From contig NC_071390.1 in NCBI RefSeq assembly GCF_022682495.2, positions 152,558,583-152,622,582 of the forward strand: 64,000 nucleotides of DNA, given 5' to 3'. The translations under genes and the position numbers were made by a program. The notes beneath the pieces were generated by a model. It saw nothing but the letters and a program-made list of their open reading frames with translations. It did no database searches and was not told the DNA's origin. The DNA is from Desmodus rotundus (Eukaryota > Chordata > Mammalia > Chiroptera > Phyllostomidae). This document shows, one piece after another, positions 12,601 to 24,600 of this stretch; position 1 is the stretch's first letter; each line of letters opens with the position of its first letter.

Positions 12601-15600
12601 CAACTCAGAAATGAAAAGTGAAGCCCACTCACGAAGGAGGCTTCTGTGCCCCCCGAGATCGCTGCTCAGCTCCTTGTCCACTGCCTTTACGTCATTACCT
12701 TGAAACATCACAAAACTTAGGCTCCTACAAGCCTGTAGAAATTTTACTTTCAACTATAGAATATTACATTCTTTGGGGATAAGGTACCAATATTTAAGCA
12801 GAAAACGACAAAAGATGTCTCTTTTGGAAATAGATGTATAGGAGATGTTATATTGGGAGAAAACAGAACACCCAACAATTTTATTTCTAATTCCATAATC
12901 ACTTTTTGAGGGGCAACTTTCTAGTTGAAATCTTATAGAAGTACAGTTTCTGATCAAATGAAAGCTTAATTGGAAGTAAATTATTTTTATGTGAAAGTTG
13001 ACCACCTCTGAAGTTGCCATAGGAAAATGATCTGACGGAAAATCGAAGTTTAACTGGGTTGTGTTGCAAAGTGAATTGTAAGTGGATGTGTGCACAGGGA
13101 GGCAGTTAGACCCGAGAAGCCCGCACAGCAAGTGCTGGATCGCCAGTTTCGGAAACAAGTTTTTCTTTTTAATTGAAAATGAATTTTCCATGAATTCTAA
13201 GCTGCAATAGACTTTAGAAATCCAGCTGTTGTGGGAACTGCAGAACCTTGGTATATCACAGAGGCAGTGATTTTACACTGATCGAGTGAAAGCTAACCCA
13301 AATGGTACATGAAAAAAGCACTTTATCGTTAAACATAATAACGAACTCAATACTATGTATGTTGCTTGATGCATGTGTCCTATGTTGTTGGGGGTCTCAG
13401 AAGTCTGGAATAAAGCTTCAATTTGGTAAGAAAACGAAAACAAAATGAACAGAGCCACATTCCACCAGACTTGCTTCCACCAGCTACCCTCCTGTGGCTG
13501 GGCAGGAGGGGTAGCTGGTGAAAGCAAGTCTCACCCTCTGCTGTAAAACAGGAAACTACAGAAGAGTGATACGGAGCCTAACTCTTGGGGTTGTTGGGAG
13601 GATTAAATACGTTCCCACCAATAAATCACTTAGAACATTGTAGGTGCAGAGCACAGATTTAGTGCTGTATTAAGGTTAAACTGGTGCTATTAGCTGCTGT
13701 TATTATCATCAATTATTATCCACATAACAAGACCAGTGTGTTTAATTCCCAAGTTCTCTTCCAGAAGGTGGCCCTCATTTGCATCAGGGGCCTTACCTTT
13801 TGCCGCGGTTGGTTAGGGGCAGAAACCACGACTGTGTTGCAAATTGCCAAAGCGATAAAGAAGTCCACGATGTACAAAGTCTCCAGCGGTGGGTTTGGGA
13901 CAGACTCATCTAGCGGAGTGAAGAGCTGAGGTGTGATCTGGCTGAATTTGTCCCAAAGCCTGGTGTCTGGTACCACATCTGTTTCCTGGAGATCCAATAA
14001 GACAAAGTGTTATCACAAGTATCCAAAACTGAGAGTTTTACATCTAAACGAGAAATAGCTTTTATAACCGGAATATGTGAAGCAGGAAACAGTAGACTTT
14101 ATTTTCCTCGAGAGATTTAATGTACAAGGTATCATGGAAACTGAGAACAGGGAAAGACAAAAAATGGAAAATTCAGAACGTACAGTATCAGTGGGGTCTA
14201 CCTTGACGATTAACTAAAACTAAACAGGAGATAGGAACGAAGCCTTTCACCCAAATACAGCTGAATGAGTGTGTTCTTACCCAGTGCCGGAGCTATAGAT
14301 GCAACAGTATGTCTAGGATTCTACTTGGGCATAGATTCATGCAGAAGCAACTGATGAGTACCAACTCTTGATAAACTGAAGGCATTATTCACACCGCGTT
14401 ATTCTAACAAAGTATTTTATGGCTCTGGTCACTACTGTTGTTAAAAACCAACACTCCAGAATAAAAATTACAGTGAGCAGGCCACCAAATTTCATCAGCA
14501 TTTCCAAGTGACATTCCACAAGACATTCCTACGGGTTCCTCCAAGAGATTTCTGCTCAAAATTATATGGCAACTCTATTATGTGCCCTCCTCTTAAAGAT
14601 TCTTGGTACAAATTGGCTCTAACCAGTTCTGTTATTGAAAAAACGACTCCATTTTGGTTAACAGAGTGCTTCTCTCACTTATTGAGGAGTACTAGTTTTA
14701 ACAAAGAATGTTGCAGTAGGAATCTGTTTATTATCCAGTAACATATAGTCAACTGCTTTAGAAATTTCTCAGATGAGTCAAAAGGGACCTCAAATCAAGC
14801 TTCCGCAAAAATGCCACTGTGTTCTAGAGGAGTCCTAGACACAGTTGGCTGGCAAAGCATACTGGACGCATGAAAGCCAGGGGGAATGATTTAGTAAAAC
14901 AAGGAAAATATGGAGATGTGTGATATTAGACTTAGAAGACTGTGGCATGTATTTCATGCTCAGGAGTTTGGTGAGAATTAGCCCAGGCTTAGGAAGAAAA
15001 GAGTGCAGGCTAGAAATCACATGGGTTTGGGCTCAGGCCTTAGACCCACTGCAAACGAGCTAGTGGCCTCAGCTTACCTCATCCCCTTGGCTACATGTTC
15101 CTCTTCCAAATAATGGTCAAAATAACGCCTGCCTCACAAGCATGGCTGTATAATGTGAAGGAGATAGTAGGTGGGACGAGACCAGCATAACAGGAACCCA
15201 AATAATGTAATGTTCTTTTTCTTTCTCAAACGACACACTCAGCTTCAGGCAGGTTGCCAGGCTCACATTTTTTTTCCATTTTTTATTGTATTTTTTTGTC
15301 CATTACCATTTATCCCAGTTACAACCTCTTCCACCTCCACTCACCCTCCCCGTACCACAGTCACCACCAATCACCACACTGTTGTCTGTGTCCATGAATT
15401 CTTTTTCCTTTGTGCTTTATCCCTCCAACCCTCGATCCCCAACTCCAGAGCTGTCAGCCTGCTCTCTATGAGTCTGTCTCTATTTTGCTTGTTAGTTCAG
15501 TTTATTCGTTAGCTTCTGCATATGAGTGGAATCATATGGTATTTGTCTTTCTCTACTGGCTTATTTCCCAAGTGTCCATCAGATAAGTAGATAGAACAAC

Positions 15601-18600
15601 TATGGCACATTTCCACAATGGAACACTACTTGGCCATAAAAATTTTTTTAAAAGGAGAAAATTTTACCCTTTGCAACGGCATGGATGGACCTGGAGAACA
15701 TTATGCTAAGTGAAGCAATGGGTTTTAAAGGTCCAAGTGATCTGCCTTTACAAAACATTCTTACATGTCTCTTCACACAGGTCTCTGCCTGCTGTCCTGG
15801 GGTCTTTGACTTAGCAAAATTGGAATCTTGTTGCCGTGTGATGGAGTTCCTAGGCACTTGGAATCTGGTGGCTGTTCATTAATGAGTTGTCCACATGTCC
15901 TCCTGAGTCTCAAACATAGTGACATGGAGCTGACCCCTTGGTACTCGGACAACAGTCTTTTCCTCAAAGTCAGTAGGAGGGCGTGGTACAGTCTGAGGGA
16001 CTTCTCACTCGATGCTTAGTCAGCCCAGGGATGCCTGTGCAACTTGCTGAGTGACATTTATTGAGGCCTACGGTGACAGTATCATCCAGTGCTTGTGAGA
16101 CTCCATGGGTTGGAGCAATATTGCCAGAGGCAGTCTTCTCAGAATGTTAATATTAAGCACCTCCCTCCCCCAAGAAAAACCAAAGAGTTCCATACTGAAA
16201 TAAGTTGAAGAAATGTTTAAATTCAATAGGTTTCTTTATTGAAGCACTTCTCAGAGAGCTTCATGGGTCCTGGAAAGCTTGAAGAAGAGGGCTTCTCAAA
16301 TTCTGTATCTTAGACACGTTTGGTCTGTGGCACATGTTTGGGATTGAGTGAGAGACCTCAGAAGTTACTGCTGATTTCATTGCGCCGGTGGTCTCTGCAC
16401 TGACCAATGATATAAAGACAGCTGCACTCTGCAATCACCTCAGACTAATGAAAGGTCTGTAACTTACGTCTTTGTGACAAATGCTACTGATGGAAGTCAA
16501 TCTAATACGTCACCTGGGGAATGTGATGACTGCATGACCGACGGCCTGTGCTGTGACCACGGGAATAAAAGTGACCTTAGAGCTGGGTGAAGCTGGGCGC
16601 TGGTCAGCAGCACTGCGTTTCAAAGGAGCTGTCAAAGTAAATATGAGAAAAATCCGGAAACTCAGGACACAAGACCTAAAAGCATCATAAAATCTATAAA
16701 AGATCCCAGAAGAACATTTAAGGGAAGATCCACATCGAAGTGAAGAAGGAATGTTCTTCTACTTCTGTTGGCCTCTGTAAAATGAGTCAGTCCCTGGTGA
16801 CTCATTTTGCAGAGTAACCTAGAGTGACTCTAAGATACGTGGCTGCTGAGTTGAGGAGAAAGGACAGTTATCACATAATTCTGGTTCATAGGACTGTACC
16901 TACAGACATTTTTCTAAGATCCACGTCTTCCTCACTGAGACCCTGTGTTACAAAATTGACTTGTGTTCCTGTTTTGGACAGTTCCTGCCTTCTCTGAACA
17001 TCTATTACTTAGAGAATCAGGCCCACGCCATCTTGCTTTAAAAGATTCCATGAACATGTCCTTCTCTTCCCATAGAGTTAGTTTCTAAGTGCCTTCAAAG
17101 GAAGGACCGTATGGTACTGACCTCTGGATCCCTAACTCAGTACCTGGCACGTGGGTAAGCAAGGAAAGTTTACTGTTGCCCATCACTATCAAACACTTGC
17201 TGCTTTTACATTCCTAAAGAAGGGGGTAGATAAACAGATGCTACTCTTTAGAAAACAAATACACACACCCCTGTCACTTGGCCTCAGATGGCCATTTTTT
17301 TAAATGCAGAGAAAATGTGTGTTTCTAGTTAGAGAATACAGAGCGCGATGTGGACAGCTTCCCACAATTAAACACAGCCCTGTCTGATTTCATGGTGCGA
17401 GTCCAACACCTTTGTCCCGACCTTTTATAATAGCTCACTATTTCAAACCTTAGATTTCCCCCACGGTTCATATTACCCCTCCTGCCAGACTGCAGACTCC
17501 ATATTCGGGTCACTTTCTTTCTTTCTTTCCCCATGTAAGTCCAAATGACACAAGCAGACACTGGCTAAGACTCCTCTTGGCCCTCTAAAAAGTTTGCTGA
17601 CTATTTTTGGTGCCTTAATATATGCTGAATGTTAAGATGTTTTAAAACTGAGAGTGACACAAACCTACTTTAATTGTTTTTGCAAAACCTAAAACATCCT
17701 GTCTGGTTTAATAACAGACAAAGCTACCCTACGCAGGAGGTAAAGTTGACCAAGCAGCTCCAATGCTGAGCCCTACTTCTCCCCTACTTCCACCTCTACC
17801 CAACGTTCTAATTTTATTTCCACTGCCATCCCCACTCGTTTCTGGAACCCATGGTTCCACCTCTACAATTCTGGTTTAAGTACGGACACCAATGCCTTCT
17901 TCTGGCTCCCTCAGATTCCTCAATACCAGAGACCTGAAGGAAAAATGACAAAGACCAATAACCACACACTGACAGTACCCCCTCCACACCATGTTCTTCC
18001 ATCCTGTGGCTCTGGGCCTTTGCACGCGCCACACAATGTCTGCCCCAAGGGCCTTCCCTCCCTTTTCCATTAGTTTAATCCCAAGTCAACTTTTATCTCT
18101 TTCTTGCAGCCTTTCTTGACCCCTCCCTGCCCCTTCGGAGTTGATCACTCTCTTCTTTGTGACCTCACTATACTTTGTATTAGCAGGTACTACTGCACCA
18201 TGAATACAGGATTATATTTATTCACATGTCTGCCTCATCTACTTAGAACAAAACTGGAGGATAGATGTGTGTCTCACTCATTTTATACCTCATTGTCTAG
18301 CATTATTATGTCATCGGCTTCCATTAATCCATTAATTAATTCACTCATCCTATAAATACTTATGGCTGATCTGCGGTGTCAGGCTTCAAGGAAAGAGGGG
18401 TATATAGGATGGACAGGATCCTGGCTTTCAGGGAACTCACACTCTAGTTGGGGGAAGACAGTGGATGCAAAACACTAACCTATACACAGATAAGCAAGAT
18501 GCTTCTAGGCTGGGACAGTGAGGTGGGAGGAGGAGGAGGAAGGAGAGTATTTGGATTTGGGAGGTAGGGAAGGTTTGCTGAGAAGGTCCCATCTAGCTGA

Positions 18601-21600
18601 GGCTTCCACAATGGGAAGGAGATAGGCATACAAAGATCTGAGAGAACAGCCATCCAGGCAGAATGAACTGCACGGCTGTGGAATGAAAACCTTTAGAGGA
18701 TAAAAGCAGCATTAAAAAGTGTCTTAGAAGGTATAGGTTTCTGGTTCTAAAATAAGTAATAGGAACCCAGTACTCGTAGGCTTCAGTCTTTCATGAGGAG
18801 ATGACAGAAAATAAAAAGGCGTTGAAAAGCACCAAAGGGCTACGAATTTCCCTATGATTGAGACATAGGTACTTACCCGTGTATCAGTAACTCCGGTCAG
18901 CTTTGCCGAGAGCGAGCCACGGTCCGTACACCAAGGCAGGCTGTACGGACGTCCTCAGGCTCAGACGTGATTGGCTCTGACCAGAAATCTTACTTTTTTT
19001 TTTTTTTTCAGAAATGATATACTCTCTCTCAATATTGAAGTAGCCCCCCATTAGGAATTTGTGAGATTGTGTGTTTGTACTTCTAATTGTGCGTGGGGCA
19101 TTCACACTGAACTGCAATCATGTGGTCTCTTCTCCGGTCGAGAAGACAACAGTGTTTGGCTCCATGGTAATTACGAGGATGTCCTGTCATTATTCATTAT
19201 GGATGGACAAGAGTGTCGTGCATTCATACTTACAATGGGGCTACTGAAAGCAGCCTGTCTGGAACGAGGCACTTCGCCGGCTCCTTCTCCACTTCCCAGA
19301 GCAGAACAGCTCCCGGCCAGATGATTCGAGGACGTACTTCCCAAAGGCCCATTCTGAACCGTCCTGCAGCTGGGGGCCCTGGCTTTTGCCATATTGCTGA
19401 GGGAGCCGGTGGGAGTATCTGCAAAATCCTCATCTTCAGAGCCAGCTTCCTGATAGGACTCCAGCCTCTTGGCTGAGGGGTAGAAATCACACTGCGTCAT
19501 GACCTGAGAAGGACCACTTGCAAGCCGAATGTCTGGCATTTACTTGAACAGCTATTTCATACCATCTCCTCCTTTTCCAAAGTTGGCCTCCAACCTCCCC
19601 TCCCGCAATACCCTTAGCTAATGAACATACCTCATGGAGAAAAGTAGAAGCAATCAGATAGGAATTCCCTTCTTTTCCCATCATTGAATCTACCAACCTA
19701 CCAGCATCAGTACCCAAACGCTCTGCCGTCCCTCTTCTTACCATGGGTAAAAGAGCCAAATGCCAAACCCTCCACTCGTGATCTGCATCCACCCCTCTGG
19801 CCTCATCAAGGACTTCGCCCGTATAATTCTCCCCTCTTTCACCTGCACCAATCTCTCTGCAACGAATCTCATGGCTTCCTTTCCTGTCTCTCCACTGACA
19901 TTGCCCTTGTCAAGGCCATCCATGTCACCCAATCCAATGATCGCATCTGTCTGCATTTTACTTGAACTCAGCAATATCCAACAGAGCTGACTATTTATCC
20001 TTGAAATGGCTTTTTTTTTCTCTAACACCACAGGTACCTGTTTTTCCTCCTATTTACAGTGGCTGTTCCATCTTAGTGTCTCCTGCTGTCTTTCCACTCC
20101 CTCAACCCTCAAATATGGGGTTGCTGCAGAAGCTCCTTCCCTTCTCCACCTATAATACTCCTCCTTGGTTGTGCCACCTGGTCTCATCTTTGAAATATCA
20201 CCTCTTTGCACGTGACCTACAGATCAATACCTTCAACTCTGACTTCTAATTGGAATTCAGAGCCGTATATCCAGTTCTTCATGTGATACTTCAGTTGGAT
20301 GTTTAGGAGGTTCTTCAAGCAGGTATCTGCCTGGCTCATCCCCTCGTTTCCCTCAAGTACTGCAGTGTGTCCCCTGTCAGTGAAGACTTCCCAGAGCCAA
20401 CCACAGTATTTACTATCAATCCTAGCCCAGCACACACCACCATCTAGACACTGTATGTCTTATTTGCTTATATTTTTACTATTCATCCCAAAAGGGCAAA
20501 TCATATTATCTGTTATGTTAATATGATATCCCCAGAGCCCAAAGCAATGTTGAAAGATACTCAATAAACACGTGTTGAATTAGTAAATAGATGACTTGAA
20601 CTTGACACATGACAATAGAAGTTTCCTTTTCTTCTCCCTCAGACTTACTCTTTCTCTGTCTTCCCCAACTCCATAAATGATACTTAACTATCTAGTTACT
20701 TAGGCCAAAAATCTAGGATTCTCCCTGATTCCTGTCTTCTTCCCCAGCCCCCAGAGTCAAAGCATCACCAACAGCTGTCCACTATTTATCCAAAACACAT
20801 CCCAAATACCTTGACTTCTCTCCATTGCGGTTACCTTCATCCAAGCCATCACCGTCTCTCAACAGGACTAGTGCACTAGCCTCATAACTGGCCCCCTCGC
20901 CCCTCAGCAACCCACTCCTCCCAAAGCAGCTACAGTCGTCTTCCTACAAGAAAGCACACGACTCCCCAGTGGCTTCACAGTTCACTCAGAATAAATCCTG
21001 AACCCCTTTTCTTGGCTTACGTAACTCAGGATGGCCTGACCTCTGCTGACCTCTCGAATTTTCTTGCCTCTCCTTCTTCCACACTTCCACTAAAACTCAG
21101 CCTCACTGGCCTTTCTTTTACTTTGAAAATTGCCCAGTGCATTTCAGCCTGAGGGCTAGCCCAGCTGCTCCTTTTGATCGAATGGCTTTTGCCCCTGAAC
21201 TTCAAGATTATGTAATTTAGATCTAGGCTCTAATGTCCCCTTTAGAGAGGCCTTGCCCAGGCAGCCAATGCCGAATAATCTTTATTATATTATCCCATTT
21301 TAATTCTTTGCAAGCACTTTTTACTGTTTCATATTTTTCTTGATTTAAAAATTAAGTCATTGGTGACTATTTTCTCCAGCAGAAGCTCTACGAGAGCAGG
21401 GGCCTTGTCTGCCTTGTTTGTCATTATGTCCAGTGTCTGGAAGACACAGTACACAGTCAACACACACGCACTTGGTAGGCTGCTAGTTGTCAGTACGCTG
21501 CTTAGTCCGTGGACCAAATTTCTAACTTGCAAGGTTTTAAAACGTTAAATGGTTGGTCAGATGTGTTTAGTTTAATTACGTATGTGTAAGCGGGTATTTC

Positions 21601-24600
21601 CAAGCAGAAATGTCCTTTATGGAGATTCCTCCTGGTAGAAAAGCCGGAAGGGTTAACTTGTTTTCACTGCAGTGAAAAGAATGTCTCAGACTTAATAATA
21701 TGTCTTCCCAGAATTAAGTTCTTGGCCTCCACCATCACCCCCTTCAGCATTCAGTGTGTGTGTGCATGTGTGTATATGTACGGACTCATTTCCAAGCCAC
21801 TGCAGAAAAGAGACCAGAAGCTCCAGAGGGATACAGTAAAGAAGCACAGGCAACGTCAGCACTTTGAGCAGTGCAACAGTCCATGGCTCACGAACAGGAA
21901 TTCTATCAATTAACTGTCATGACAGCATTTGATTCTTAGGCACTTGGTATCTTCTCTGCGTGAGGAGCCACTGAAGAGAAGTTAAATACTCACTGGTCAG
22001 CAGCACGTACGTTCAGGGACTGGGGTGGGAGACGGCTGGTGGGAAGAGGGCTGATGCCCTCTTAAATGTTACAAATACAAAATTATAAATGCTACCGATA
22101 CAAAAAATAATGCAGTGCTTTCCACCATGTGTTTTACGAAACATTAGTGCTGCAAAATACTTCTTGAAAATATAAGATCTATGGTCAAGTAATTTTAGAA
22201 AACGCCAGCCTCACCAATGGACATAGAGGCTTAGCTACAGGGACGTTCACTGCAGCATTGCTTACCACAGCAAACGACTGCCCACGACCTAAACTAAGGG
22301 GCCATTACATAAACTACGGCAACTCTTACATGCAGTAGAGTGACCATTAGGAGAGTAAGGAGATAATGGAAAGGGAGTCTTCAGAAAAATGAGTGTAAAA
22401 GTAAAAGCCCATGGTGATGCCACTTTTGTTGAAAAACCACATATTAATGTGAACATGAAAAATAAACTCCCAAGAAATGCACTAAAGGAGATGTCAGTCT
22501 TTGCCTGAAGTGAAAGAGAGACAGGCTTAAAGCTGGAGGTTCTGCTACTGGCCTTGAAGAAGCCAACTGCCAGGTGTTTGGTTGCCTGTTGGAGCTTAGA
22601 ATGACTCAGGCTGAGAGCCAGCAGAGAGGCAGGACCACAGCATCATAACCTCAAGACTCAGAATTCTCCCAAAAACCAATGAGCTAAGAACAGGCTCCTG
22701 AGCCTCAGATAAGATCATAGTCCCAGCTGACACCTGGATTCAGCCTGGTAAGAGAGACTTTTGTATGACCCCAAGAGACTTTTGACCCACAGAAGCCATG
22801 AGATTGTATATTTGTATTGTTTTAAACCATTAAATTTGTGGCAATTTCTTATGTAGCAATAGAAAACTAATACAACCATAAATCATAAGCCAGGAAAATA
22901 TTTGCTTCATAAAGAAGAAAGGGATAATATCAGGGTTGATAATCAAATTATTTAACAACTGGTTCAATCTAAGTGTGCAAATGAAAATGGACGCTGGCCA
23001 CACGTCACTTATATCGGGGCAAGCAAGCTGAACACCAGCACTGACTTAATAGATAAAACTCCCCTACAGAACAGGAAGAATAAGAACAACTCTTGTAGAA
23101 CAGGAAAAAGACACAGAATTCAAATGACCAGTAAACATAAAAAGTTAAACACCATTAGTAAATTACAAACTAAGATAAGGAAGTGCCAACTGTGTCTACA
23201 AAAATTGCACAGATTACAAATGACTTCATCCCATTACAGTTGGACATGAGAAACAGGCGTTTTCTTATCTATCATAATTTTTAATCTTATTTGTCTATTG
23301 CCTTGCTTTAAATTCTAAGCTATAAGAAATCATGGACTAATCATGCCACTTATTAGGAGATCACAAAATATTTTGAATAAATAAATAGTGTTAATTGAAA
23401 AGTATTGTAGTAACAGAAAACTGAACTTGACCACAAATAATGCAACACCATGCACTTAATGTTATGAACTGATTTGCAAAAAAGTTAACGAGATACTATT
23501 GAATAAAAGATGCAAATTGCAAAACAATATCACGGCATGTTCTAACTCACAAAAGGGATATGTGTAAAATGATATGTTCACACTTAGAGGAAAATGCATA
23601 AAGAAATGGATGGTTATATATCCATCAAACTATTAATGGTGGTTAACCTTGAGAGAATAAGGCTTTTAATTTATTTTGAACATTTCTCAGAATTATCTTC
23701 ATAGGAGCACATATTACTTTTATAAATAACAAATGTAAAGTCCAATGCTTTAAGAAACACTTGTGATTTATGTATTTACTTCCTTAGTGTCAGAAGTTCA
23801 GCTCATCTTATTTATTCTTAAACAATGTGATCTTAAACCAAGAATCCATGAATACTTATGGGCTGAATGTTGGGGTTAGGAGGAGCCTCTAGTCCCTTTG
23901 AAATTATTTTCAAAATACTTTTTAGGATACGGCTTACATTTTCATTAGATTCTGAAAAGCATCTGTAATGCAAAAGCATTGTCACCATCTACAACCCCAG
24001 CTTCTACTTGTTGGTAATTCACTTACTTTTAAAAGAAACCATGGAGGCAAACTCCTTGACTTTGACCTATTAACTTCTGAAAGGATGGCAATTAAGCTTT
24101 ATGCCCATTTGGGTGATTAAATACCCCATGTTAAATCCAGCACTTCTTTGCTAGAATTATCAACCCTTCAGGTGAGTGTAAAAAGATCAATGCTAAGGTT
24201 GGTTTCCACATACACCCAACGCTCACCATTTTCTTCATGACAGTAGTCAAAGCCTGCCACACTGCATCTCCGAAAAACCATCTTATTCTCAGTGAGCGTT
24301 CCTGTCTTATCAGAAAAGAGGTACTGAATCTGTCCAAGGTCCTCGGTGATATTCAGGGCTCGGCACTGAACAGTAGAATCCATTTTCTCATTGTAGAAAT
24401 CCACATCACTTTGAATAAAATATATTTGTCCAAGCTTTACAATTTCAATGGAAACATAGAGAGAAATGGGAATCAAGACCTGAAAAGAACCACACAATTT
24501 AAAAAATGTTACAGGCGGAAAAGAAAGGTTGAGAAATTGAACATAGCTGGGTAGGTAGCAAAGATCTTAGAACTCTGTGATGAGCTCGACAGAAATTACC

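Larger units (their letters stand above)
12050..13796. other. ATP10D intron 11
   Basis: Contains a long hairpin (13467-13531) and a MIR (13545-13720). The 12050-13200 part includes a 145-codon minus frame (12754-13191) with no motif I recognise, probably chance in AT-rich DNA. Confidence 0.55.
13986..19233. other. ATP10D intron 10
   Basis: Contains MIR (15020-15170), a 5'-inverted L1 (15262-15719), an AP-1 hairpin (16773-16814), L2 pieces (about 17050-17170 and 17750-18360), a diverged repeat (18370-18720) and a CpG-containing inverted repeat (18922-18950). Nothing named in 14000-15000 and 15730-16770. Confidence 0.55.
19473..24226. other. ATP10D intron 9
   Basis: Mostly old repeats: L2 reverse-transcriptase region (19540-20240), L2 3' ends (20290-20600 and 20700-21500), L1 pieces (22220-22480, 23080-23760) and an MLT1-type LTR (22500-22876). 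21510-22220 and 23770-24220 show nothing I can name. Confidence 0.6.

Noticed and set aside
12754..13191. 145-codon minus-strand frame in intron 11
   Set aside because: No recognisable motif; AT-rich intron sequence between two good ATP10D exons.
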